Virus record (IMG/VR): IMGVR_UViG_3300009506_000053
Location: 1 to 48,745 of that record
DNA from: a virus
Reading direction: 5' to 3' (one strand)
Length of the DNA: 48,745 nucleotides
Shown: positions 8,229-18,100 of the stretch, piece after piece
Layout: the number at the start of each line of letters is the position of its first letter
How positions within the stretch are numbered: position 1 is the first letter of the stretch
Notes under the pieces: model-generated
Seen by the model: only the letters and a program-made list of their open reading frames with translations
Database searches by the model: none
Told to the model about the DNA's origin: nothing
Made by a program: the position numbers and the translations under genes

Positions 8229-9983
8229 ATGTCGATCGTATACGGAAACTCCACAGTCAGCGGAATCCAGATCGCGGAGGTCTCTTCTTGGGGATCGACC
8301 TCGGCTCTCGGGGGTTCTTGGCTCCGCATTCCTCTGGTCTCGGCCAGGGATGCGGATGAAGTCGAGACCATCCCGGTGCCGGAGGAGATCTCGGCCTCTG
8401 GCGGAAACCCCGGCACTGAGACAGCCAGTCGCATCGCGACCGGAGAGTTCACGACTCGGCTGGACATCGGAGCCTATTGGTTCTGGCTGCTCATGCGGCA
8501 CGCCATGGGTTCCGAGGTGATGTTCGATAGCATCAACATCTTCACCGGAAGCGCCATCGGATTCATCACACACCAGTTCATTCCACAGTCCTATCTAGAA
8601 CGCAACTACGCGAACTACGGTGGGCGCGGGAAGGGGCTGCTTTTCCAGATTATGAAGGCTGGTGAGAGTGCGGCCACGGACGCCCTGTGCGAACAGTATG
8701 AGGGTGTCCAGATCACCGGCTTCACCCTCACGCAGCCAGCCGACACATCTCCGACAATCACATGGAGATGGATGTCGAAACCGTCCAATCCAATCGATAT
8801 CACGACGGTCAGCGTCGAGACGGTGAATGAAGCGGAGCGCAAGATCGTTGGCATCCGCGATCTCTTTGCGGTGAAGCTCGAAGGCTCTGGTGATGTGGCA
8901 CCGACAGATGTGACGCTGCAGAGCTTCAGCCTGACGATGGACAAGCCATATGAGTTCGCTCCGCAGTTCCTGACGGAACTCGGGAGTACGAACCTACAGC
9001 AGCCCGGATTCACCGGAGCCTACGATGTGACCTTCGACATGGAGACTCCGCTCGTAGCCGGGTCCGGATACGTGACGAACAACCCACTGGCGCTGTTCAA
9101 TGCCGGCACGACCGGCAGAGCGATTCGGATCATCTACAACACCTCCAGCAATTACTTCATGGACTTCACGGTCCCTGACGTGATCTGGACGGCTGCGGAG
9201 GCACCGATCGAGAGCAATGACGCTCTCATCATCAGTGCTTCTGGACGCGGGCGCATGTCCTACATGCGGCGCACAGGGACGACTCAGGCGTATCGCAAGT
9301 GGGCATTCCACAATGTCAGCAACCGTGACTACAAGGCTGCGGTCATTGTTCAGGTGACAAACCAGCGCGGCACGACCTACGACTACAACGGCGGAGAAAC
9401 CCCACATACCGACACCTCGAACTTCAGGCGGTTTTCGACGGAGCCACACGGGAGCATTACCGCCCCGGCTGGTATCCCGAATGTCATGGAGACCATGGGG
9501 TACTGGTTCTTGCAGGAGACTGGCGACGAGACATCGACGGCCCAGTTGGCTGGGCAGAACCAGGATACTTCCGGGGCTCAGACACTGAGCTATCGCATCA
9601 GATTCCTGGTCAAAGCCTGGGGGACATGCACCAACATCAGCCAAAAGTTGCAGTATGACCTGAACGGATCCGGGACGTGGAATGACGTTACTGGGGCAAG
9701 TTCCGTGGTTCAGATGAACACCACGTCTGGGCTCACCGACGGTAGTGACTGTACGAAGCTGATGTCTGGCGAGGATTTCTATACTTCCAACCTCGGACAG
9801 GCCGAGACAGATGGCACTGCCTGTGATCTCATCGATCCAACGGCTGGCCAGACGTTCGAATGTATTTTCGCCGTGACAAATCAGGATGCCGATCTCGACG
9901 TCAGCGATCAGATCCAGTTCCGGCTCGAAAACGGCACGGTTCCAAACCGGGCCGCTGTGATTCCTACGTTCACTTGCACATGA
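8229..9983 (+). CDS. Second tail tube paralogue with C-terminal extension
   Basis: A 584-residue protein. The first ~360 residues parallel the preceding gene: MSIVYGNSTVSGIQI start, SSWG, IATGEFT, RHAMGSE, a GVQITGFTLTQP strand matching GCIITGFTIEQP, and a final ALIISASGRGRMSYMR strand. The last ~200 residues are extra. They contain LQYDLNGSGTWNDVTGASS and a CTKLMSGEDF segment, resembling a beta-sandwich domain that recurs in phage and bacterial surface proteins. A tube subunit with an outward-facing domain is the natural reading, comparable in concept to lambda gpV with its Ig domain. The GTAAGGAG site before the ATG is good. Confidence 0.72.
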   Translation: MSIVYGNSTVSGIQIAEVSSWGSTSALGGSWLRIPLVSARDADEVETIPVPEEISASGGNPGTETASRIATGEFTTRLDIGAYWFWLLMRHAMGSEVMFDSINIFTGSAIGFITHQFIPQSYLERNYANYGGRGKGLLFQIMKAGESAATDALCEQYEGVQITGFTLTQPADTSPTITWRWMSKPSNPIDITTVSVETVNEAERKIVGIRDLFAVKLEGSGDVAPTDVTLQSFSLTMDKPYEFAPQFLTELGSTNLQQPGFTGAYDVTFDMETPLVAGSGYVTNNPLALFNAGTTGRAIRIIYNTSSNYFMDFTVPDVIWTAAEAPIESNDALIISASGRGRMSYMRRTGTTQAYRKWAFHNVSNRDYKAAVIVQVTNQRGTTYDYNGGETPHTDTSNFRRFSTEPHGSITAPAGIPNVMETMGYWFLQETGDETSTAQLAGQNQDTSGAQTLSYRIRFLVKAWGTCTNISQKLQYDLNGSGTWNDVTGASSVVQMNTTSGLTDGSDCTKLMSGEDFYTSNLGQAETDGTACDLIDPTAGQTFECIFAVTNQDADLDVSDQIQFRLENGTVPNRAAVIPTFTCT

Positions 9984-9995
9984 TGGGAGCCAAGG

Positions 9996-10523
9996 ATGGG
10001 ATTCCTAGAGGAGCTGAAACGCCGCAAGCAACCGATCATCATCGATCTTCCGGTCGTGCTCGAAGATGGCAAGCCGGCACAAATCAAATGCCGGCCTGTC
10101 GTCCCGGGCGAACTGATGAACCGCCTCGATGGTGTCGGTGGTATTCCGATTGCCCAGCCAGGACTCGAGCGAGATGTGCCCAAAGACGAGGCCTTGAAGC
10201 TTTACCGATGGGCATGCTCGGTTCTGATCCGCAGCATCTTTGCCATCAGAACCATAGAAGACGGCGAAGAGGTGTGGATCGACATCGAACTCACAGATGA
10301 CGAGGATGCCGATACTCCACAGGATCTTCCGGCAGACGGGAAGAAACCGGAGCGCACCCTCCTGCGGTTGATAGATTTCGACTACTTTGATTCTGATTTC
10401 GTCAACCGGGTCGCCAACGAAGTTCTCATCACCAACACCAATTTCGGAGGAGATATAGACGACCTCGGTCGTCCAAGGTTTCGCGAAGGACGACTATCTG
10501 ATGTGCCACCGGCTGGCCAGTGA
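9996..10523 (+). CDS. Tail assembly chaperone, first frame (gpG-like)
   Basis: A 175-residue acidic protein in the invariant position between tail tube and tape measure, where siphoviruses encode a chaperone that binds the tape measure. The following short frame lies +1 to this one and its coding character continues upstream of its own ATG. The two may therefore be joined by a programmed frameshift, as in lambda G/GT. A TTT-C at 10479-10482 would let tRNA-Phe slip by +1 from TTT to TTC. It is preceded by an in-frame rare-type AGG codon. Confidence 0.72.
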   Translation: MGFLEELKRRKQPIIIDLPVVLEDGKPAQIKCRPVVPGELMNRLDGVGGIPIAQPGLERDVPKDEALKLYRWACSVLIRSIFAIRTIEDGEEVWIDIELTDDEDADTPQDLPADGKKPERTLLRLIDFDYFDSDFVNRVANEVLITNTNFGGDIDDLGRPRFREGRLSDVPPAGQ

Positions 10524-10683
10524 GTACGGCAAGTGGCCGCACGAGGTGATGCTGGCGAGGAATGATGGCCCCGGGCCATTCGACGTTTCGCTGCTGATCT
10601 TCGACATCCAATGCCTCGAGTTCCACGAAAAAGAGGTGCTGGCGGCACAGAAAAAGGCAGCGAGCAGAGCGAAAAGAAGGTGA
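10501..10683 (+). CDS. Tail assembly chaperone, second frame (T-like extension)
   Basis: Sixty residues from ATG 10501. The sequence MCHRLASEYGKWPHEVM resembles the conserved HRLA-EYGKWP region of the second-frame part of siphovirus chaperones. In-frame codons before the ATG (FAKDDYL) continue the similarity, and this frame is open back to the stop at 10456-10458. That favours expression mainly as a frameshift fusion of the preceding gene. GAAGGA about 10 bases upstream of the ATG could also allow independent initiation. The C-terminus is Lys/Arg/Ala-rich. Confidence 0.68.
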   Translation: MCHRLASEYGKWPHEVMLARNDGPGPFDVSLLIFDIQCLEFHEKEVLAAQKKAASRAKRR

Positions 10684-10686
10684 CCC

Positions 10687-13600
10687 GTGGCTGACAGCAA
10701 ACACACTATGGGACTGGAGGTGACCTACAACTCCAACGTCCCCAAGGGTGCAAGTGAGGATACCAAGGCCCTTGAAAAGCAGGCCGCGAAGCTCAGGACC
10801 ATCCAGCAGCGTCAAGCCACCGCGATCTCCAGCATCGCATCCAGGGTGGGGAGCCTGGTCCCCTCCAATGCCCCTCTCGCCGGATTCCTGAAGGATGCAG
10901 CCAAGATTCCCGCCGCGTCTGGCGCGGCGTCGGCATCGCTGATCCCGCTGGGTATCGGGTTTGGGAAGGTGGCTGCTGCTGCTGGAATCGCAGCCGCTGC
11001 GGTCATTTCGATCGGAGTGGCTGCAAAGGGCATCGTCTCCTCTGTGAGGGCCGCTGCGGACCAGGAACAGGCCATCAACCAGCTTGCCATCGCGTTCCAG
11101 AGCACTGGGAACTACAGCAACGCTGCCGTGAGGGGGATCACCAACTTTGCAGAATCCCTGCAATCCACGACCATCTACTCGGACCAGGCGATCCTGCGCA
11201 CCTCTGCCCTCCTGGCCCAGCTCGGGCGCCTGAGCGGCGAGGGTCTGAAGGAGGCCACGAGAGCCACTCTGGACCTGGCGGCAGGCCTCGGGCGGGAACT
11301 TCCGGTTGCAGCTCTGATCATGGCCAAGGCTGCACAGGGAAGCACCTTCGAGCTCAGGAAGTACGGTCTGGTGATCGACAACTCGATCCCGAAGACCGAG
11401 CGGTGGGCCGCTGCTTTGCAGTTCGTCCAGCGCAAGTTCGGTGGTGCAGCCGAGTCCCAACTCCGGACATTCACCGGAACGATCAGAGCCCTCGGCAATG
11501 AATATCGTCAGCTTCTCGAGGTCCTCGGCAAACCGATCACCGATCGTCTGGGCCCATGGATCCGCGATCGGATCAAAGAAATGGCTGAATTCAGGCGGGC
11601 GATCACCGCCTTCCTGCACATCGACGTCGGCGGCGGTCCACCGGAACTGGATTTCGACAAGTTTTTCAAGGAGTTGGATAAGTTCGGGGCTGAGCTTCCT
11701 GGGGCAATCTCATCCGGTAGAGACCTCCGCTTCTTCGTCAGGGACCTGCAAGATACGGGCGAAGATTTCAACGCGACCATCGATAAGATGCTCAAGGCTG
11801 TGCCGAAACTGTCCGAGACCACGGACATCGACTTCCTGGTCAAGTGGGCCAACGAGTTGAACTCCAGGGCCACAGACCTCGCAGACGCCGTGGATTCTCT
11901 CCGGTCCTCCGCAACCGATGTGGCTCAAGCTGGAGATACTGGCGCTGCGGACAAATTGACAAAGGCCGCTGATCTCCTGCAGACGAGGATCACAAAACTG
12001 CGGGAGGTTCATGCGTCCATCAGGAAGGGGCTCGCAGAACGCTTTGGCATCGATATCGAGCAGTCTCAGACACAGATCGACCATCTGCTCGACACGCTCA
12101 GGATGGAGCGCGCCACACCAAAGCAGAAGATCCTGCTCACCTTCGATGCCGAACTCTCCGGACTCGAGGAACAAGTGGACGCCCAGGCCGCGAGGCTCGG
12201 GACGAGGTTCCGGGATGCCTTCGACAAACTCGACGTCAAACCGCTGGAAGCCTTTGTCGAGCAGACCTTGAGCAGCGTCGATCTGAACAACATCGATGCC
12301 ACGGTTCAGAAGATCAGGGAGCACATCGTCCAGGGGCTCAGTTTCGGAGACCAGACCCCCGCCCAGGTGGCCCAGGCCAAGGCCATCCTGAACATCTTGC
12401 GGAAGACCGTGGCCGGCGAGAAGGGTCAGGTCTTCATCGACATCGCCATCCAGAAGCAGACGGTGAGTCAGCTCCAGACGACCTACTTCTCCCTCATCGA
12501 CAAGCTGAAGAGCAAGAGTCACGACATCATCACGCCAGACGATTTCAAGTTGCCAGACACCCTCCCGGCACTCCTGAAATTCATTGGCGATGGAATGACC
12601 AGGCTCAAAAACATCGACCCGAGCGACGCCATCGATGCATGGAACCAGTGGACCAGGGACATATCCAAGGTGAAGGAGAACCTGGACGCGAACACAGAGT
12701 CCGGACAACAGCAGATCGCCATGATCAGCGCCATGCAGCAAGAGGTCTCACAGAACCTCATGCCGACGCTGAACAAATATGTCGACACCCTGAACCTCCT
12801 CGATGCGATCTCTGCTCAGGAGAAAATCGTCCAGTTGGCATTCACCTCAAAGGATCCAGAGGCGGTCTTCTCTGCACTGGACAAGTACACCGAGCTGGTT
12901 TCCAGAGCCCCAAAGTCGGTCGAGCTGGATTTGAACGTCGAGAAGTTCCAGCAGCAAGCCGCCGAGTTCTACAAGATCCAGGGGCCACTCCTGGAGACGT
13001 TCGATCAGATGGCGAACCGTCTGTCCACAGAGATCACTGCCCACATCAACGTCAAGGATTTCGAGGGGGCTGAAGCTCGGCTCAAACAGCTCGAGCAGTT
13101 CGCGAAGGAAAGTTCTGGAGATGTCGAATTCAATATCCTCGTGAAGCTTCTGCGGGCTCAGTTCGATGCAGACTTCAAGCAGTTCAAACAGCAGACCCTC
13201 CAGGACAAAGTCCAGATATTGCAACTCCAGGTCCAGCTCAAGAACTGGACCGAGGTGAGGGCGCTGCTGCAGGAGATTGAAATCGAGGCAGCAAAGTTCC
13301 CCAAGGACCTGTTGCTACAGCTTCGCGTCGACATCCTGAGGCAGCAAGTCGAAGAGGCCATGAAAAACATGGACGATCTCCAGCTCTCTGTAGAGAGAAT
13401 GGTGGAAAACATCTATTCGTCCATGGCAAACAGCGGGCTGGATGCTGTCGGGAACCTCATCGCAGATCCAATCATCGCCGGGTTCGACCGCTCACAGAAC
13501 CAGATGGAAGCATTCAAGAATGCATTCATCAGTTTTGTCGGTGAGCTGATCAGGCAGGCGGTCAAGCTCGCAATCCTCAGAGCCATTCTGGGGTCTCTGA

Positions 13601-13821
13601 TTCCGGGTGGCGCGCTTGCTGCCGGAAACGCGATCGGGTTTGCCCTCACCGGAGTTGGGTTCAACGCGACGCAGCAGACGCCGATCACCAACTACAAGAC
13701 TGGATTCCAGCCACAGCCGACGAACATCAACATCTACGCATTCGATCAGCAGTCTGTTCGTAAATCGCTTCTCACCGGGCCCCTCGGCAGGGATTTGGTC
13801 AGGGCCGGATTAATCGGGTGA
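10687..13821 (+). CDS. Tape measure protein
   Basis: A 1044-residue, mostly alpha-helical protein beginning at GTG 10687 with a GAAGG site. It sets tail length and is ejected with the DNA. At roughly 0.15 nm per residue this predicts a tail of about 150 nm (inference). There is an Ala/Val/Ile-rich hydrophobic stretch around residues 98-118 and another near the C-terminus (IPGGALAAGNAIGFALTG). Between them lies a long, highly charged coiled-coil region with Asp/Leu/Lys-rich heptads. I see no lytic transglycosylase or peptidase domain in it. It is the longest rightward gene after the chaperones, as expected. Confidence 0.92.
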   Translation: MADSKHTMGLEVTYNSNVPKGASEDTKALEKQAAKLRTIQQRQATAISSIASRVGSLVPSNAPLAGFLKDAAKIPAASGAASASLIPLGIGFGKVAAAAGIAAAAVISIGVAAKGIVSSVRAAADQEQAINQLAIAFQSTGNYSNAAVRGITNFAESLQSTTIYSDQAILRTSALLAQLGRLSGEGLKEATRATLDLAAGLGRELPVAALIMAKAAQGSTFELRKYGLVIDNSIPKTERWAAALQFVQRKFGGAAESQLRTFTGTIRALGNEYRQLLEVLGKPITDRLGPWIRDRIKEMAEFRRAITAFLHIDVGGGPPELDFDKFFKELDKFGAELPGAISSGRDLRFFVRDLQDTGEDFNATIDKMLKAVPKLSETTDIDFLVKWANELNSRATDLADAVDSLRSSATDVAQAGDTGAADKLTKAADLLQTRITKLREVHASIRKGLAERFGIDIEQSQTQIDHLLDTLRMERATPKQKILLTFDAELSGLEEQVDAQAARLGTRFRDAFDKLDVKPLEAFVEQTLSSVDLNNIDATVQKIREHIVQGLSFGDQTPAQVAQAKAILNILRKTVAGEKGQVFIDIAIQKQTVSQLQTTYFSLIDKLKSKSHDIITPDDFKLPDTLPALLKFIGDGMTRLKNIDPSDAIDAWNQWTRDISKVKENLDANTESGQQQIAMISAMQQEVSQNLMPTLNKYVDTLNLLDAISAQEKIVQLAFTSKDPEAVFSALDKYTELVSRAPKSVELDLNVEKFQQQAAEFYKIQGPLLETFDQMANRLSTEITAHINVKDFEGAEARLKQLEQFAKESSGDVEFNILVKLLRAQFDADFKQFKQQTLQDKVQILQLQVQLKNWTEVRALLQEIEIEAAKFPKDLLLQLRVDILRQQVEEAMKNMDDLQLSVERMVENIYSSMANSGLDAVGNLIADPIIAGFDRSQNQMEAFKNAFISFVGELIRQAVKLAILRAILGSLIPGGALAAGNAIGFALTGVGFNATQQTPITNYKTGFQPQPTNINIYAFDQQSVRKSLLTGPLGRDLVRAGLIG

Positions 13822-13825
13822 TGAA

Positions 13826-14653
13826 ATGTCATACACTGGACTGACAAAGATCGGGGTTCTGGATAAAAACTCAGTCCTCCAGGACGGCGTTACATGGACA
13901 CACAGCGGGTTCACTGAGGCCTCATGGCATCCGACGGAGAACCTCGACAATGACAGTCCACTTTCTACGCTGAAGTCCGCGACGATCACCGGAACCCCGA
14001 GGGTGGTTGCCGATTTTGGCGGAGGAACCACGCCGACGATCACGACATTCGGCATCTGCAATCACAACCTCGTTACCGCCGGATGGTCCACGATATATCT
14101 CTGGTACTCTGACACCTCGGCTACCGGACCGTGGACTCAGATTGGCTCTCCGAACTATTACACGCTCGCCGGCGGAGATCGGGACATCATTCTGTTCTTT
14201 ACCGAGAGCCTGTATAGGTACTACAGCTTCACGATCGGTGGGAGTGGCGGGAACTTCTACATCGGCTACGTCTACTGGGGCATTGCTCATCAGTTGGACA
14301 CCCAGCCTCTCGATGCGCTGATGATACAGACGAGAAGTCCAAACGTGCAGTTCGTAGAGAGCGCCGGTGGTGGGGTTCATGCCGTGAGGATGAACTCATA
14401 TCGGAAGGGCGAGCTCACGCTGAGTTTCTCCAGGGCATCTGCGGACGATCTCGATAGATGGCTCACGGTCTCCAACAGGATCGTGGCTGTGTATCCGCCA
14501 GAGTACAGCACCTATTCACTGTCGGCCCCTAATGGCCAGGACGTTTTCTACGGATGGGTAACCAGGGTCGACTCCACTCTTCGTTCACCTGGAAGTGTCG
14601 CGGCAGGGACGAACGTCTATGACATCACCGTGACGTTGAAGGGAGCCGTCTGA
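13826..14653 (+). CDS. Distal/minor tail protein
   Basis: A 275-residue beta-rich protein following the tape measure. The N-terminal two thirds (ATITGTPRVVADFGGG, then FGICNHNLVTAGWSTIYLWYS) read like a discoidin/galactose-binding-type jelly roll. The C-terminal third (ELTLSFSRASADDLDRWL, then FYGWVTRVD) looks like a structural strand domain found in tail-tip components. Probably a distal tail or baseplate hub component. The stop overlaps the next start by one base (TGATG). Family not determined. Confidence 0.62.
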   Translation: MSYTGLTKIGVLDKNSVLQDGVTWTHSGFTEASWHPTENLDNDSPLSTLKSATITGTPRVVADFGGGTTPTITTFGICNHNLVTAGWSTIYLWYSDTSATGPWTQIGSPNYYTLAGGDRDIILFFTESLYRYYSFTIGGSGGNFYIGYVYWGIAHQLDTQPLDALMIQTRSPNVQFVESAGGGVHAVRMNSYRKGELTLSFSRASADDLDRWLTVSNRIVAVYPPEYSTYSLSAPNGQDVFYGWVTRVDSTLRSPGSVAAGTNVYDITVTLKGAV

Positions 14654-15114
14654 TGAGACTCGGATTCACGGGACGGGGACGGGTGCGTGTCTTCGATGAA
14701 GACGGCACCCTGATTCACGAGGGGTTCTTCACCAATTTCATCACCGAGGCAGGGGAGGCCCTCGCAGCCGACCGTCTTACAGACAGGGATGACAGCGGTG
14801 GCGATCTTTCTCACATGGCCATCGGTGACAGTACGGGCCAGACGCGGGCGAGCACCACCCTGGCCAATGAGGTCGCCCGCGTGGCGCTCACCACCCTCGA
14901 CCAGGGAACCGGTGGCGACGACAACGACATGCTATTCACGGCAACATTCGGAAGCGGCGTCCCCGCCGGAGGGGCGACCATCACCGAGGGAGCCATCTTC
15001 AACGAGGCTTCCGGCGGGACCATGTTCAATTACTACGAGTTCGATCCGGCGATTGTGAAAGGATCGACCCAGAGCGTCACCATCGACATGACGATCACCT
15101 GCGGGAACAGCTAA
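14653..15114 (+). CDS. Minor tail protein, fibre-base-like domain
   Basis: A 153-residue protein. The pattern FITEAGEALAADRL, then LSHMAIGDSTGQTRASTT-LANEVAR, then a strand-rich end with EGAIFNEASGG is familiar from the proximal domain of various tail fibre and baseplate proteins, where a GxG-type turn precedes a conserved L-E-R segment. No catalytic motif is visible. It starts at an ATG overlapping the preceding stop and its own stop overlaps the next start, so the three tail-tip genes are translationally linked. Confidence 0.6.
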   Translation: MRLGFTGRGRVRVFDEDGTLIHEGFFTNFITEAGEALAADRLTDRDDSGGDLSHMAIGDSTGQTRASTTLANEVARVALTTLDQGTGGDDNDMLFTATFGSGVPAGGATITEGAIFNEASGGTMFNYYEFDPAIVKGSTQSVTIDMTITCGNS

Positions 15115-18100
15115 TGATTGATGGATTCCTGGAATCGGTCGCAAGCGCAAATGATGCTGGATGGTCAGGGGCTACCGGGGCATATGCCGATGGTGGGGGT
15201 TATGCCAGCACCCAGACAGACACCGCGACATGCAAATACTCTGGCTTCGATTTCTCTGGCCTCCCATCTGGCGTCACGATTACTGGTATCCGGGTCCGCA
15301 CTGATGGCTGGTGGCACGACACGACCGGCGGATCCATCCTCGACAAGGGCAGGATTCTGATTGAACTCTCATGGGATGGTGGGACGAGCTGGACCTCGAA
15401 CAAGGCTGGCAGCGTGCTGCTCGAGGACGCCGAGGAGACTTCTTACTACGGTGGTCCACAGGATACATGGGGTCATACCTGGACCAGATCACAAGTCGAC
15501 AGTTCAACCAACTTCGTCGTTCGCATCACGGCAAATTCCTCATCCTATCTGGACACGCCGGAATGGCGAGTTGATTTCATCCATGTGGCCGTATACTACA
15601 CGGACACCTCCATCATCACGGTCAAGGTGTATGACTCGCTTGGATTCAGCGACACATACATCGACACGTCGCTGAAGAATGTCGCCGTCAGGGACTTCTT
15701 GAACTTCTACGATTCCGGTAGCGCCGGGCAGGATGTTGCAGCACCGAAAACAAATCAAGTTTCTTTCTCCGGTGATGCCATCGCGGCTCTCGGCAGTGCG
15801 AGCCATGCCGATTTCAGCGCGGCGGCAACACCCTCGAGAAGCGAGTCCTTTTACGTTGGCATTACCTGCGGCACGTCTGGATCTACCGTCTTCATCGGGG
15901 ATGCAAACGCGGCCAACGCCGTGCCCGGCACAGATCCCGGGTTCATGGGCTATGCGCAGGAAGGCCTGATCGCCATCTCCTACCAGACGGTGGCGAACTT
16001 TGGCGAGGCCATGCGCTATCCATCGTGTCGAGACAATGTGGCAAACATCGCATACAATGATGGTGGCGGGAATATGAAGACGCTATCGGAACTCTTTGGT
16101 GGTTCCAGCGGCTACTCTGGCACCCTCTACGTCTGGTGTGCCGCCAAGTCGAACACGGACTCGACGTGGTATCAGCAGCAGATCTTCATGGGCAAGATCG
16201 GCGATATGCGTTTCACCGAGCAAGAGGCAGAGTTCGATGCATATGCCATCAATCACGGAGACCTTGCGGTTCCGGATCAGGTCATCGATAGCGGCACCTT
16301 CGATTACAACGACGATGGCGGGACCGACGGGAACATGATCGAAGATACCCAGGGCAAGGTGATTCCGATCGGGATTGGCCGCTTCGATTACACGGCGGTG
16401 AATCAGTTCCTTGAATCCGGGCATCCATTCTTCCATGAGAGCTCCAAGAACCCACGGGCCAAATCACAGGCCGCAATCATGGCCGGGCAGATGGGTCTGA
16501 AATATCCGATGATGCCAATCATTCCGGCGATCTGGGGATGGGGCCCCGTAGAGATTCAGCCAGCATTCCCATCCGTGGCAAAGAATGTGATCTTCCTATA
16601 TGGATCGAGAAAAGCTGCCGGGAAGATCTACGTTGCCCTGCATGATGTGACGACGGATCCTGCGAACTGGGAATTCGGCCTGCTTAGAGCCTATGCCATC
16701 TCGCAATGGACGCATTCTACGAATGGCAACATCGCTAAGCAGCAGAACATTCTCGACTACACAAACATCTGCTCCTGGGTGAAGGGTGACGGGTTTGAAT
16801 CCGCCGCTTTTTTCGTCAAGGATAGAAGCCACAAATCCATCGGCCAATCCAATCCACTCTATGCCCTGTCATGGGGCCCATACTATTTCAACTCCGCAGG
16901 GCACCTTGGTGGGTGGGAAAATTACAATGGAGCCTGGACCACAGGCGATGCCATGAATGCGTATGGTGTCTTTGTGAATACGTCCTGGGACATTCGAGAT
17001 CAGGCCCTGTCAACCAGACTGAAATACTTCTCTGGTGCGTTGCAGGCTTGTGGGGTTCCGTTCCAATCGAGTCGCACCGTGCTTGGGACCAGAACCGGTT
17101 TCTATCTATTCGATGATGTGAATGTGGGAGACATCGACAACCCCGAATACGCCATCGATCTGAAGGCACCGCTGAATGGTGCGGTATTCACTTGCGATAC
17201 GGCAGACACAAATGAGTTCTGGACCGATCAGAGTGACTACGAAATCTATCGGTGCCAGAAGGTCTACAAGCTACCGACGAAGCTCCCCGGCCTGGGTGAG
17301 CTGTATGGCGTCATGCTCTGCCTGCTCTACAACTACGACCGGTCGACCGATCCCAAGATCAAGATCCGATACGCGGGGCCAAGCTTTGGAACGGTGAGCC
17401 CCGGCATTGCCTCCCATGGATACCCGAAGGATTTTGCGGAGTATGGTGCCCTGGGGAACATCGGCTCGAGCCTCGGGCGTGAACTGGCGACCTTTGGAAA
17501 CAACAATACATACATGAACTCGTGGGATACCAATTCCGGTCTCTCTCTGGTCTACAACGCCCGCGGTTCTTACTGGATGCCAGCAACCACAGCACCATAT
17601 CGAACACGGTTCGATTTGTGGCTGATCCCGAAGTATATCTATCGCAACAAATATGACGGGGAAGATCCAGATCAGTTCAACGCGACTCCGTTCTTCAATG
17701 ACCAGGGATCCGTGTCCGAATGGCCATCTACGCATCCAGAAGAGCGCGGAGAGATGTGGGAGGGGCCATCTTCAACGGTGGATGAAAACAACAACTATCG
17801 CACCTATACCTTCACCACAACCGAGAACGAACCATTCAAGGTTGGGATGCCGGTTCCACACATGGCGAGCGAGAGCGAGCTCATGGTATGGGGGCACTCA
17901 TATGACATCCTTGGCCCCGCCATCAAGTTCCCCATGGACATGGCGGTCTCCTGCGCCAGCGATACCGTGAGTCAATCCTTCAAGATGTACGGCATGTATG
18001 TCGTCTATGTGTTCCGGTCCCCGATTCAGAATGATAGGCCGATCGATGTGTGGTCCGAGGCCGTGAGAGATGAGCAAAGAGAAAAAGAAGCGGCCAAGGT

